Positions 15,847 through 24,602 of a stretch of 35,787 nucleotides of DNA are shown piece after piece. The notes beneath the pieces are model-generated. The model made no database searches. It was not told the origin of the DNA and saw only the letters and a program-made list of their open reading frames with translations. Source of the DNA: an uncultured Pseudomonadota bacterium (lineage in GTDB: Bacteria; Pseudomonadota; Gammaproteobacteria; Competibacterales; Competibacteraceae). Location: assembly GCA_903844665.1 (NCBI GenBank), contig CAIMUS010000071.1, forward strand, positions 1 through 35,787, given 5' to 3'. Position numbers and translations under genes: made by a program. Position 1 is the stretch's first letter. Each line of letters begins with the position of its first letter.

Positions 15847-18227
15847 CGCCCTCCCCTCATGATCAGCGTGAACACCCCGCGCTCGGGAAAATCGGGATCG
15901 TTATCGAGACGGGCGATTTCCAGCCGTCCCAGTTCCAGCTTGCCGGCCAGCAGTGCCCGGTCCTCCGGGATTTCTTGGCGTTCAAAACGGGTGACAGTGA
16001 CCGTGGCGACGCCCGCCACCGCCTGGGCAGCGGCGTACAGAGGACTGAGAAAGACCGGTTGCCCGAAGCTGAAATTGTCGGGATGGAATACGCCGCGTCG
16101 CCCATCAGACAGTATCCGGTTGCTGAATACCTGCAGCAGGGCGGCCTTTACGTCGCCGGCGTAATAGACCGGGTGGACGTCTACCTGCATTTCGATGGCC
16201 AGCGCTACATAACGCGGACCGTCCACCTTCAGCTCATAACCGGTCAGCCGATAGCGTTCCAGCGAGCGACGCAACCGGTCTGCATAGTCCGCGTCGACGT
16301 CCCTGCCGCCGAGGCGGTCGACGGTCACAAACACCGTATGCCAGCTCCCCGTCCAGCGCACGGTGGCGGCGGCGCGCTGCATGTCGGGATCGCAACCCTG
16401 GGCGATGGCCGCGTAATCCTCGGGAGAAACGGCGCGTTCCTGGGTGTGGAAAGCATGGGGAGCGCTCTGGCGCACCTCCTCGATGCTTTCCGGTTCGCAA
16501 CCGCCACCGGCCGGCAGCGGGTTGGTCACCCCGATGATGGGCGGATTGCCGGTCTCCGTGACGAGTTCCGGATTGGCGCTGACCAAATGCCCCAAGGCGC
16601 CTGCGCCTACATTGCCGGCGGTCCCGTTGCCGATGCGGTAAGTCGCCAGAAACGGGGTGGCAGGGGCAGGGCGTGCGCCGCAGCGGTCATCGCCGAAACG
16701 CAAGCAAGCAACTCCATCGGTTTCCACCTCGACCACAAAGGCTTTGCTGGCCGGGTCACTGCTCAGCAGATCCCGTTGTGGTCGCCATTCCGCCCCCGTG
16801 GAATCCTGCAGCGCGACCACCGGCAAGGCAGCGGTGAGCGGTGGGCGTAGCGTGGCGCTCGCCGCTTCGGGCGGTTTGGCCGGATCGTAGGGCACGGCCT
16901 GGGTCAGTGGTCCCCGGCTTAGGCGGGGCCGGTAGCGGGACGAAACAGTGGCCGGTTCCAGCGGTTCCGCCGGGATTGTCAGACCATGGTCCGCCAGGAC
17001 GATATTACCCCAGGCAGCGCTGACATCATTACCGTTGCGGTCCGAGACACACAGCGGAAACGGCAGTGCATCCGCGGGATGCCAGTAGATTTCGGTCACT
17101 GGTTGCCCACCCATGAGATCGTCGCCGCTCAGGTCGACCCGAGTCAACCGGACAGCGTGCCGACGGGTGGGATCGGCATCTTCCGGCTTGCCGGACTGGG
17201 GACTGCGCACCTCAGCCAGGATCAGCACATCACCCGCTTTCAATTCGGGATAACTGCCGCGCAGGGTAGCGCGGGTGGCCCCTTTGGGCAGGCAACACTC
17301 CCGCGCTCCCCAGGTATAGAAGGGTATCTCGTTGTGAGCGGCGAACAGGGTGATGTCGTGCAGCAACTCGAAAACCTGCGGTCGGGTGATCGACGCCTCG
17401 GCGTAAGCCGGCGAATCGGCCGCAATCACCGTCGGCAGGGCGGGAATCCGGGTCAGCAATTGGGTGACATGGGCGCCGGTATTTCTTTTGAGTTGCAGAC
17501 CGTCTTTTTCAGGACGCACCTGTACCCGCACCCAGGCGCGGGCATTGCAGCCGTCGTGCATGGAATAACCCACCAGCCGGGCATGCCGCCGCACCGAAAC
17601 CCGCCGCCGCGCCGTGCCCAGATAAGCCTCCGTCGCCACGGCGTCCTGCTGGTAACTCAGATAGTCGCCCACGTAAGCCAGCAATTCCACCAGGGTCATG
17701 CCCAGATCCGCCGGGTTGCGTTCCCGCCAATCCGGCAGCAGGGTCGCCAGGCGATCCAGGATCAGTTGGCGGAAGCTGGCGTAATCCTTGGCCAGATAAT
17801 TGATGTCCGGTTGTGGAAGTATCTCCGGGAGATGGACCGCTGCTGTTTTAACGTCGAAGTCGCTGGGACAGGCGACTTTGAAGGAGAAATCGATGCTGGC
17901 CAGCAGCGGATCGAGCCATAATCGATCGGCATCCTGCATTGTCCTTAAAGTATAGGTCGAGAAGTCGCCGGGTTTATTCACCTGCACGACGAGCACTCGA
18001 TTATTCCGAGAGTCCGGCCTGACGTCAGTGACCGCCACATCCCGGATACGGTCGCCACCCTCGATGCGCAGCTTATCGGGTCGCAGCGCAAGGTCCGTCA
18101 GGGGATTCAGAAAATGCACTTGCAGGGTGCGTTGATCAGGCAGCACTTCCAGAAAATCAATGCCGTTCAGGCTGGGATGCGCTCGTACCGCCGCGCGGCG
18201 GCGTTCGTCGCGGCACTGGTAAATCAT
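15843..18227 (-). CDS. Baseplate J-like wedge protein 1 (Afp11-like)
   Basis: Protein of 794 aa from the ATG at 18227. This start gives an ATGA overlap with gp25; a longer open frame would run far back into gp25 with atypical sequence. The N-terminus IYQCRDERRRAAVRAHPSLN is typical of the family. The core signature is DLGMTLVELLAYVGDYLSYQQDAVATEAYLGTARRR followed by ARLVGYSMHDGCNARAWV. The C-terminal part has CLRFGDDRCGARPAP, YRIGNGTAGNVGAGALGHL, and a J-like section (RAVSPEDYAAIAQG..; LERYRLTGYELKVDGPRYVALAI). It is a wedge subunit around the central hub and pairs with the next gene product. Family assignment is confident from length, order and motifs. Confidence 0.88.
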   Translation of the reverse strand: MIYQCRDERRRAAVRAHPSLNGIDFLEVLPDQRTLQVHFLNPLTDLALRPDKLRIEGGDRIRDVAVTDVRPDSRNNRVLVVQVNKPGDFSTYTLRTMQDADRLWLDPLLASIDFSFKVACPSDFDVKTAAVHLPEILPQPDINYLAKDYASFRQLILDRLATLLPDWRERNPADLGMTLVELLAYVGDYLSYQQDAVATEAYLGTARRRVSVRRHARLVGYSMHDGCNARAWVRVQVRPEKDGLQLKRNTGAHVTQLLTRIPALPTVIAADSPAYAEASITRPQVFELLHDITLFAAHNEIPFYTWGARECCLPKGATRATLRGSYPELKAGDVLILAEVRSPQSGKPEDADPTRRHAVRLTRVDLSGDDLMGGQPVTEIYWHPADALPFPLCVSDRNGNDVSAAWGNIVLADHGLTIPAEPLEPATVSSRYRPRLSRGPLTQAVPYDPAKPPEAASATLRPPLTAALPVVALQDSTGAEWRPQRDLLSSDPASKAFVVEVETDGVACLRFGDDRCGARPAPATPFLATYRIGNGTAGNVGAGALGHLVSANPELVTETGNPPIIGVTNPLPAGGGCEPESIEEVRQSAPHAFHTQERAVSPEDYAAIAQGCDPDMQRAAATVRWTGSWHTVFVTVDRLGGRDVDADYADRLRRSLERYRLTGYELKVDGPRYVALAIEMQVDVHPVYYAGDVKAALLQVFSNRILSDGRRGVFHPDNFSFGQPVFLSPLYAAAQAVAGVATVTVTRFERQEIPEDRALLAGKLELGRLEIARLDNDPDFPERGVFTLIMRGGR

Positions 18228-18589
18228 GGCCCTGCCATCCCGTGGGTAAATTGGGCCACTTGCCGTTGCTGGGTACGACGGATCAGGTACTGCACCGTCA
18301 CCTGCAAGGTGGCATCTTCGCTTTCCACTTCTACCGCTTCGACCTGAATCAGGTCGCCAAGCCATTGCTGCAATGCGCCTTGCACCAGGAACTGGGTGGC
18401 GGCGGCCAACTCATCGCTGCTGGGCGCAAATACGAGTTGCATCAACCCGCTGCCGAAGTCCGGGCGGTTGACCCGTTCGCCGGGGGAGGTGAACAGCACC
18501 TGCTGAATCAGATCGCGGATATGGTCATCCGCATCCGCGTCGGCAGTGCGGCCGCAGCCGTCGAAGTGGAACGGGAAGTCGATGTTCAT
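18224..18589 (-). CDS. gp25/GPW-like baseplate wedge protein
   Basis: Protein of 121 aa, the normal length for the GPW/gp25 family. It has the family core DHIRDLIQQVLFTSPGERVNRPDFGSGL, with the glutamate-arginine (GERV.RPDFG) motif that contacts the sheath initiator site, followed by QLVFAP and a C-terminal strand set ending in QYLIRRTQQRQVAQF. In contractile machines this subunit nucleates sheath polymerisation from the baseplate. The ATG at 18589 lies 49 nt after the spike gene, and the stop overlaps the J-like gene by ATGA. Confidence 0.93.
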   Translation of the reverse strand: MNIDFPFHFDGCGRTADADADDHIRDLIQQVLFTSPGERVNRPDFGSGLMQLVFAPSSDELAAATQFLVQGALQQWLGDLIQVEAVEVESEDATLQVTVQYLIRRTQQRQVAQFTHGMAGP

Positions 18590-18638
18590 CGACCACGGCT
18601 TATAGCTTGGGCGCCGACGTGAGCGAGGTATCCGGGCA

Positions 18639-19127
18639 TTACGTGACCTCGAAGGCGTTTTGGTTGATGGATACTTTCGGGCCTTTCAGCTCGATGCTGG
18701 CGCCCTGGCCATCGGTGATTTCGATACTTTGGGACTTGATCTCGATCTTCAACGATCCGAATTCTATGGTGATCCCCTGGCTTCCCTGCGTATCGTCCAA
18801 GGTCAGGGTACAACTGTCCGTCTTCAGCACCTTTTTTTGTGCTGCCTGGGGAAAGACGGCAACCGGCGCCGAGTTGTCGCTATCCCAGAAACAGCCGGAC
18901 CAGATAGGGCTATCCGGATCGCCGGCTTCGAATTCCACCCAGACGCTGGCTTTCTCCGGTGGCATAGCAAAGAAACCCACCTTTGGGCCGGCGTATGGCA
19001 CGCAGGGCAGCGCCCACACCGTACCATCGCCGAACACCGCCGGCACCTTGACCAACAAACGGCCTTTCCCAAGAGGATCGAAATTCTGATCCACGATACC
19101 CGCGTATTTTCCGAAGAACTGTGTCAT
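18639..19127 (-). CDS. gp5/gpV-like central spike protein (OB fold plus beta-helix)
   Basis: Protein of 162 aa. Residues about 1-95 form the OB-fold typical of phage baseplate protein V and VgrG: YAGIVDQNFDPLGKGRLLVKVP, then WALPCVPYAGP and PEKASVWVEFEAGDPDSPIWSG. The rest is a short beta-helix with regularly spaced strands (CTLTLDD, ITIEFGSLKIEIKSQSIEIT, ASIELKGPKVSINQ) that would form the needle. It forms the trimeric spike that carries the PAAR tip. It starts 5 nt after the hub gene, so the VgrG functions are divided between two genes here (gpD-like hub and gp5-like spike). Confidence 0.88.
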   Translation of the reverse strand: MTQFFGKYAGIVDQNFDPLGKGRLLVKVPAVFGDGTVWALPCVPYAGPKVGFFAMPPEKASVWVEFEAGDPDSPIWSGCFWDSDNSAPVAVFPQAAQKKVLKTDSCTLTLDDTQGSQGITIEFGSLKIEIKSQSIEITDGQGASIELKGPKVSINQNAFEVT

Positions 19128-19132
19128 AAAGG

Positions 19133-20263
19133 TCAGGGGTGAACCAGGGGTGTTAGCGTTCCTGTTCCCTCTCGGGTCAGGGTAAATTTCTGCGTATAGT
19201 GGCCCTTGCTGATTTGGTGGCTGACATTTTTCACATAGTACATGCCGTCGAAGGTGTCACCCGCGCCGCGAAGGCCCACCAGTCCACGGGGTTGCAGTAG
19301 ATGCTCGTAACGTAAAACGTCCAACTCGCCGTTGACGGTGACCACGCTGTCGTAGGAACGATCCGCCTGACCCTGGGCAGCGGTACTGTTATCTCCCCTG
19401 GGGCCGGTCAGATGGGTGGTCTTACGGGCCTCTAGCCGGTTGCGAGAGAGTGATATCTGCCTTGAGGAACCGGGTTCTTTGACCGACTGTATGGTGTTCT
19501 TGTCGTCGGTGTAACGTACTTGCTCTGGCTTCAACGCATCGCAGTTAAAATTGATGGAAGTTACATTTGAAGCAGGTCCCATGTTCACAGAAAGAGCGGG
19601 CTGGGTGATGGCGAGGAACTCGGGTGGCCCCCAGTACACTGTATTCAATAAAGGCGCTGGTCCCGGTTTGACGTAGAAAACATACCCGTAGAAGTCAGCC
19701 AGTCGCTGCAGGTAGGCGCGGTCCGTGAGTTTGGCGGGTTGCTGGGGAATTTTCTTGATCGGGCTAGGCGGCGAGAGCAGTTTCGGATCCACTAGGCGTA
19801 TGAGTGGGATCAGCCCATATTTCGCGGTATATCGGCCTATTATGGTGGTAACGATCAAGTAGTCCGACAAAGCTGGAAACGACTGGCTTTTCTGCCTCAA
19901 ATCCATCATCACACTCACATCCTCGCCGGTAACCGTCAGTGTGGACGCGCTCGGTTCGTCGCTCGGATTCATTTGAATATTTGTGATGATCCCGTCCATC
20001 AAAACTTCGGGAGCGACGGCGAACCGAACCAGGAGAATGACTCGATTGAACGGTTTAAGCAATGGGTGCCGAGGCAGCGCGTAATCCACTAGATCCCAAA
20101 GTCCAGACCGGCCAATTTGGAAAGTCATTTGAAAACCGGATGGCCCTTGGTCGTTGTGAGTGACCTGTACATCTTTCAGCGCCAGCAAGAATTCTATAGG
20201 TACCGGCCGCGGCGGTCCGGCCTCGCTCATCAGAATCGTGAGATGCACACCCAGGATATTCAT
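19133..20263 (-). CDS. gpD/gp27-like baseplate hub protein (N-terminal VgrG-like part)
   Basis: Protein of 376 aa of the phage late control D/VgrG hub type. It has a strand-rich opening (NILGVHLTILMS; IEFLLALKDVQVTHND), FQMTFQIGRSGLWDLVDYAL, VILLVRFAVAPEVLMDGIITNIQMNP and a TLTVTGEDVSVMMDL segment, all usual for the hub fold. The C-terminus has RYEHLLQPRGLVGLRGAGDTF and YYVKNVSHQISKGHYTQKFTLTREG, the expected final layer. The hub forms the platform between the tube and the spike. An AAGGAAC site lies upstream of the ATG at 20263, which is 16 nt after the LysM-like gene. Confidence 0.83.
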   Translation of the reverse strand: MNILGVHLTILMSEAGPPRPVPIEFLLALKDVQVTHNDQGPSGFQMTFQIGRSGLWDLVDYALPRHPLLKPFNRVILLVRFAVAPEVLMDGIITNIQMNPSDEPSASTLTVTGEDVSVMMDLRQKSQSFPALSDYLIVTTIIGRYTAKYGLIPLIRLVDPKLLSPPSPIKKIPQQPAKLTDRAYLQRLADFYGYVFYVKPGPAPLLNTVYWGPPEFLAITQPALSVNMGPASNVTSINFNCDALKPEQVRYTDDKNTIQSVKEPGSSRQISLSRNRLEARKTTHLTGPRGDNSTAAQGQADRSYDSVVTVNGELDVLRYEHLLQPRGLVGLRGAGDTFDGMYYVKNVSHQISKGHYTQKFTLTREGTGTLTPLVHP

Positions 20264-20279
20264 CTCTGCACGTTCCTTA

Positions 20280-20579
20280 TTACCTGTCCTCGAATTGCGG
20301 CAAGGGAATCTTGATGCGCCGACCTATCGTTTCCGTAACCTCGAGCGGATTCATCACATTGTTGATATCGCAAACCCGCCAGAATTGTTCGGGATCGCCG
20401 AGAGTTTTCGCGGTGATAAGGTCGAGGCGGTCTCCCTGGGTTATTTCCACCTCAGTGAGAGTTTGCATGGCTGTCGGGTCGGGGAGAAAACGCCGCCGTT
20501 TATAGGCGACCTGCCGCCCCTCCGCAGTGTTGAGGGTTGCGGTTTCCAAGGGGTAGTAACGGCTGGTATGGTTAAACAT
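20280..20579 (-). CDS. Small LysM-like tail protein (Afp7 C-terminal equivalent, gpX-like)
   Basis: Protein of 99 aa. The segment TEVEITQGDRLDLITAKTLGDPEQFWRVCDINNVMNP followed by IGRRIKIPLP has the LysM-type pattern: a leading strand with a GDxLD turn, a helix, and a closing IxIP strand. Small LysM or gpX-like proteins sit at the tube-baseplate junction in tails and eCIS. In Afp7 the tube-like domain and a LysM domain are in one protein; here the preceding 218-aa gene supplies the first and this gene the second, so the pair looks like a split Afp7. It starts 6 nt after that gene, with AAAGG upstream of the ATG. Confidence 0.75.
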   Translation of the reverse strand: MFNHTSRYYPLETATLNTAEGRQVAYKRRRFLPDPTAMQTLTEVEITQGDRLDLITAKTLGDPEQFWRVCDINNVMNPLEVTETIGRRIKIPLPQFEDR

Positions 20580-20585
20580 AAACCT

Positions 20586-21242
20586 TTACCAAAATCGTTT
20601 TAAGCCGCCGGTCGCGACATCACTGATATTAACGCCGCTACCCATCGTCGCGAATACTTCCTTGGTGATCTGGTGAGCGAGGAAAATGTGATAACCGGGA
20701 TGAGTGATGGGCAAATCGTTGTAACTCAGCACCCGTAATCCCAGCGAAACTTTCGCACGGATGGGATTCAACGCCTCATCGAAAGCTTCTTCCGTAACAC
20801 TGAGTTCCGTCAGCCGCACCGGCAAGACCCTCTTCAAACCCCAGACAAGGAGTGTAAACGGCCCGATGGGTGGCAGCACTTCGATTGTGCCCAATCCCAT
20901 CGAAACCGCATTGGCTATCACTAAAGCGCTCTTGGGATAAGTCAACATTTCCAGGGCTGCTAACCGGGGGTGAATGCCGCACTCTTTGGCGATGCCGTCG
21001 CCTTTTTCCAATTGATCCGTGGCATCAATTTCCACATCCATCTTGATCGTCTCGATCGGCGCCCCTTTCAGCCGCATGGTCTCGGACCGGTCTCCGCCAT
21101 CGCCGGAACCTTGGACCTGCAGGCTGCGGGTCACAGTTTCCGGGTTGTATTGAAATACAGCAACGCTCGCCAAAGGATTGGCCAGATCGAATCCGACGAT
21201 GGCGCCTTTGAGGAGGCGGGGGGAGTTAGGGAAGGTGGTCAT
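20586..21242 (-). CDS. CIS tube-like adaptor at the baseplate (Afp7 N-terminal-like)
   Basis: Protein of 218 aa with the contractile injection system tube protein N-terminal pattern: LLKGAIVGFDLANPLASVAVFQYNPETVTRSLQ, then ETMRLKGAPIETIKMDVEIDATD, and late VWGLKRVLPVRLTELSVTEEAFDEALNPIRAKVSLGLRVLSYNDLP. This family adapts hub symmetry to the hexameric tube at the first ring. It probably works with the LysM-like protein encoded 6 nt downstream. It is the first gene after a 271-bp gap, so a promoter for the structural operon may lie just upstream. Confidence 0.82.
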   Translation of the reverse strand: MTTFPNSPRLLKGAIVGFDLANPLASVAVFQYNPETVTRSLQVQGSGDGGDRSETMRLKGAPIETIKMDVEIDATDQLEKGDGIAKECGIHPRLAALEMLTYPKSALVIANAVSMGLGTIEVLPPIGPFTLLVWGLKRVLPVRLTELSVTEEAFDEALNPIRAKVSLGLRVLSYNDLPITHPGYHIFLAHQITKEVFATMGSGVNISDVATGGLKRFW

Positions 21243-21355
21243 AGTACCGATCCTGCTTCACCGTTCTTGAGTCAATGTGCTCAACTATCCAATGCACACT
21301 TCGCAGCGTAACCAAGCCAGCCAATTTCTAGCAAATAATTGATTTTGAGAAATTT

Positions 21356-21385
21356 ATAATGGTTCGCTACTTTAAACTTCACCAA
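21356..21385 (-). promoter_or_regulatory. Candidate sigma70-type promoter for the eCIS structural operon
   Basis: The 271-bp gap between the PAAR-like gene and the next gene (21243-21513) has no ORF and is AT-rich over about 21290-21420. On the minus strand a TTGGTG (21380-21385) and a CATTAT (21356-21361) are separated by 18 nt, a weak -35/-10 match, about 115 nt upstream of the tube-like gene. I see no operator palindrome there. The gap itself is clear; the exact promoter is a guess. Confidence 0.3.
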
Positions 21386-21513
21386 TACGCTGATCATTTT
21401 AGCTTATTTATTCCATTTTGTCACATCCGGGAATGGATTTTCAGGGGGCAGTACATGCGCTACATGGTAAATGGGGCGCCTCCTACGCTGGCTGAACCTG
21501 ATGCTCCTGTACC

Positions 21514-21942
21514 TTAAGTCCCTTTCACTCGCACATTCGTAGTGACAAAGCTGCCCGTACCGCTGTACTGCGGCGTCGAATCCGGAGTCGGCGACGGGGA
21601 TTGAGGTTGTTGCGCCGGAACCATGACCTCGAACTTGGCGTTGAAGACACTGCCTTTGAGGAGCACCGCCTTGCCGCCAGACTTGGTTCTCTTGGCCGTC
21701 TGGTCAGCCCCAAGCGAAGCGATGCTAAGCATACCCACACCTGGGATGCTGCACTGCGGCGTCTGGTAGGCACAGCCCGGCACTTTTACCGTAGCCTCAT
21801 CTCCTTCTATGCAAACTGGTTTTCCGTCCACGTTGTTCTTGCCCGTACCGTTAAGCGTTCCGGGTTGGACGACAACAATAGCCTGTCCAAAGGTCGGGTT
21901 GAACATGACCGTGTCGCCGGTAATCAGCACAAAATCCGTCAT
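21514..21942 (-). CDS. PAAR-like spike tip protein
   Basis: Protein of 142 aa rich in Gly, Val and Pro-containing turns: VLITGDTVMFNPTFGQAIVVV, GTGKNNVDGKPVCIEGDEATVKVPGCAYQTPQCSIPGVG, LKGSVFNAKFEVMVPAQQP. This repeating-strand, loop-rich composition and the GKPVCIEGDE..V.VPGC.Y pattern are typical of PAAR-like proteins that sharpen the spike of eCIS particles and may coordinate a metal. It ends in a Pro/Ser/Thr-rich segment that could carry a small extension. The ATG overlaps the ccoI stop (ATGA), so it may be read from the ccoI transcript, while the rest of the machine starts after a 271-bp gap. Being placed first and apart is a peculiarity of this locus. Confidence 0.75.
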   Translation of the reverse strand: MTDFVLITGDTVMFNPTFGQAIVVVQPGTLNGTGKNNVDGKPVCIEGDEATVKVPGCAYQTPQCSIPGVGMLSIASLGADQTAKRTKSGGKAVLLKGSVFNAKFEVMVPAQQPQSPSPTPDSTPQYSGTGSFVTTNVRVKGT

Positions 21943-24407
21943 GGGCGCCCTCGCTTCAACCGCAACGCATTCGCCACCACCAGCAGCGAACTCAGCGACA
22001 TTCCCAATGCCGCTATCCAGGGTAGAATCCAGCCGGCCGCCGCCAATGGCAGGGCTACCAGATTATAGGCGATCGCCCAGGCCAAATTCTCCCGGATGAT
22101 TCCCAAGGTACGACGCGCCACCGTGATCCCTTGCGGCACGATATTCAAATTCTCACCCAGCAGAATCATATCGGCCGTGGTCTGGGCGACAGCCGTACCA
22201 CTGCCCATGGCCAGCGAAACCTGGGCGGCGGCCAGCACCGGCGCGTCGTTCACTCCATCTCCGACCATGACCACGACTGCGCCCTGCCGCTGCAAGGCCT
22301 GAATCCGTTCCAGTTTCTGCGCCGGCAACAGGCCGCCGGCGGCCTGGACGATGCCCAGTTCACGGGCGATATGCTCCACTACCCCTGGCTGGTCGCCGCT
22401 GAACAGCAGCACCTCCAACCCCAGGGCGCGCAGCGCCGCCACCGCTTCACCGGCTTGGGGACGCAAGGTATCCGCCAGTTGCAGCCAGGCCAACGGACCC
22501 CGCTCATCCCCCAGCGCCACCCAGGTCGAGGCCGGATCGGCCGCATTCGGAGGGGAGATCACGGCGCCGCTTAACTCCCCGACGAAATCGGCCTTGCCCA
22601 GCCGGTGGCGAATACCCTCGATCGACCCCTCGACTCCCTTGCCGGGGGTATTCTGTATGTCCGTGGCCCGTAGCGAACCACCGGCGGCGGCGGTCAGCGC
22701 CCGGCCGATGGGATGTTCCGAACCGCGTTCCAGCGCCGCCGCCAGTTCCAGACAGCGCCGCCGGTCGCCGTCCCGCAACGGTTCCACGGTCAACAACTGG
22801 GGACGGCCGTAAGTCAAGGTGCCGGTCTTATCGAACACGATATGGGTGGCCCGCGCCAGCGTCTCCAGCGCATGGCCACGGGTGGCCAGCAGACCGCGAC
22901 GGATCAGGTTGCCGGTGGCCGCCGTCACCGCTACCGGGGTGGCCAGCGACAGGGCGCAGGGACAGGTGACCACCAGCACCGACAGGGTGATGCGAAAAGC
23001 GCTCGCCGGATCGTGCCGCCACCACCACCAACCCACGGCGGCGGCGATGACCAGCAGGGCGCCCACGAACCAGGCGGCCACCCGATCGGCCAACTGGGCA
23101 ATGCGCGGTTTCTCGCTCTGCGCCCGGTCCAGCAGCCGCAGGATAGAAGCCAGCACCGTGTCGGCGCCCACCTTTTCCACCTGCATGACCAGCGGGCTTT
23201 CCACGTTGACCGCGCCGCCGACCAGCGCGGCGCCGACGGTCTTGCCGAGTGGCATGCTCTCGCCGGTCAGCAGGGACTCATCGACGCTGCTGTGACCTTC
23301 CAACACCCGGCCATCGGCGGGAATGGTATCGCCGGGCCGGATCAATACCCGCTCCCCAGGCGCCAGTTCGGCCACGCTGACGGTTTCCTCCACCCCGTCC
23401 GCCCGCAAGCGGATGGCGCTGGCCGGCAACAGCCGTACCTGGCCCTCGGAAAGTTGATTGGCGCGATGCCGGGCGCTCATTTCCAGAAAGCGGCTGCCCA
23501 GCAGGAAAAAGGTGAACATGGTGACCGAATCGAAATAGACCTCGCCCGTCCGCCACCAGGTATTCCAGACGCTGGCGATAAAGGCGCCGATCAACGCCAG
23601 GGAAACAGACACGTCCATCCCCAACTGACGCAACCGCAGATCCTTCCAGGCGGCGCTGAAAAAGGGACGGGAGGAATACAGCATCACCGGCAGGGTGAGC
23701 AGCAGGCTGATCCAGCGCAGATAATCGCGGATCGAACTTTCCATGCCCTGATAATCGCCGGCATACAGGGCCACGGCGAACATCATCACCTGCATGGAGC
23801 ACAGGCCGGCGACTGCGAGTCGGCGCAAGGCCACCGCCCGTTCCCGCTGTTGCAGGCTCTCCTGGCGGTCCGGATCGAAGGGATGCGCCCGGTAACCGAT
23901 GGCGGCGATAGCGGTCAAAATTTCACTCAGATGAATCCGGTTCTCGTCCCAGCGCACATGGGCGCGATGGGTCGAATAGTTGACGCGGAATTCGAGCACC
24001 CCCGGCAGGGCGTCGACATGACGCTCGTTCAGCCAGACGCAGGCGGCGCAGACGATGCCTTCCAGCAGCAGCGAGGCTTCGCAAACGGAATCGCTGTCCT
24101 GGCGCACGAAGCGGGCTTGCAGGTCCGGGCGGTCGTATAAGGCAAATTCCCGCAGCGCCGCCGGCACCAGTTCCTCGGCGCGTAGAGAAGGGGTGGTGCG
24201 ATGGTGGTAAAATTCGGTCAGGCCCGCGGCCACGATAGCCTGGGCTACCGCCTGGCAGCCGTGACAGCACATAGGCCGGGCGGCGCCCTCCACGACGACG
24301 CTGTAATGGCCGTCCGGCGGCGCCGGCAAACCGCAATGGAAACAGGTCTGTTCGGTAGCGAGTGGCGCCAGGGGTAACGTTTCCAGTAAGGGCTGGGGGG
24401 TCGTCAT
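21939..24407 (-). CDS. ccoI: Cu+-exporting P1B-type ATPase for cbb3 oxidase assembly
   Basis: Protein of 822 aa from the ATG at 24407; an in-frame TTG two codons upstream is less likely. N-terminal cysteines C22xxC25 and C47-C48xxC51 form the metal-binding extension typical of CcoI/FixI. An HMA domain has C120-A-A-C123. Further on are the membrane CPC motif in TCPCALSLATPVA (about residue 480), the phosphorylation site DKTGTLTYG (about 524), SEHPIG in the N domain, and GDGVNDAPVL in the P domain. The family moves Cu+ to the periplasmic side for the CuB centre of cytochrome cbb3 oxidase. No cco structural genes are in the window, so they must be elsewhere or further away. The last codons overlap the PAAR-like gene. 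Confidence 0.92.
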   Translation of the reverse strand: MTTPQPLLETLPLAPLATEQTCFHCGLPAPPDGHYSVVVEGAARPMCCHGCQAVAQAIVAAGLTEFYHHRTTPSLRAEELVPAALREFALYDRPDLQARFVRQDSDSVCEASLLLEGIVCAACVWLNERHVDALPGVLEFRVNYSTHRAHVRWDENRIHLSEILTAIAAIGYRAHPFDPDRQESLQQRERAVALRRLAVAGLCSMQVMMFAVALYAGDYQGMESSIRDYLRWISLLLTLPVMLYSSRPFFSAAWKDLRLRQLGMDVSVSLALIGAFIASVWNTWWRTGEVYFDSVTMFTFFLLGSRFLEMSARHRANQLSEGQVRLLPASAIRLRADGVEETVSVAELAPGERVLIRPGDTIPADGRVLEGHSSVDESLLTGESMPLGKTVGAALVGGAVNVESPLVMQVEKVGADTVLASILRLLDRAQSEKPRIAQLADRVAAWFVGALLVIAAAVGWWWWRHDPASAFRITLSVLVVTCPCALSLATPVAVTAATGNLIRRGLLATRGHALETLARATHIVFDKTGTLTYGRPQLLTVEPLRDGDRRRCLELAAALERGSEHPIGRALTAAAGGSLRATDIQNTPGKGVEGSIEGIRHRLGKADFVGELSGAVISPPNAADPASTWVALGDERGPLAWLQLADTLRPQAGEAVAALRALGLEVLLFSGDQPGVVEHIARELGIVQAAGGLLPAQKLERIQALQRQGAVVVMVGDGVNDAPVLAAAQVSLAMGSGTAVAQTTADMILLGENLNIVPQGITVARRTLGIIRENLAWAIAYNLVALPLAAAGWILPWIAALGMSLSSLLVVANALRLKRGRP

Positions 24408-24602
24408 GATCAATTTGTCAACTTAATCGAACAAGGCCGCTCCTGGGCCTGGGCACTGACACGGTCTGCCAGCGGTCATACGGCGGCACGACAGGCCAAA
24501 ACGCAGGGGACGTGAGTCATAACTTAAGGGAGGCGACTTGCCTATTGTAGAAAGAATCGGAGAAGATCGTCACCGCCCGAAAATAAACCCTATCGTACTC
24601 GA

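Noticed and set aside
22713-24140. Open frame (475 codons) antisense to ccoI
   Set aside because: It is a shadow of a gene with full P-type ATPase motifs; Gln/His/Gly-rich sequence without domain patterns.
24408-24602. Possible FNR box or riboswitch in the gap between ccoI and the hydrolase
   Set aside because: TTGAC-AAAT-TGATC near the ccoI start does not fit the second FNR half-site, and no riboswitch-like conserved structure was seen.
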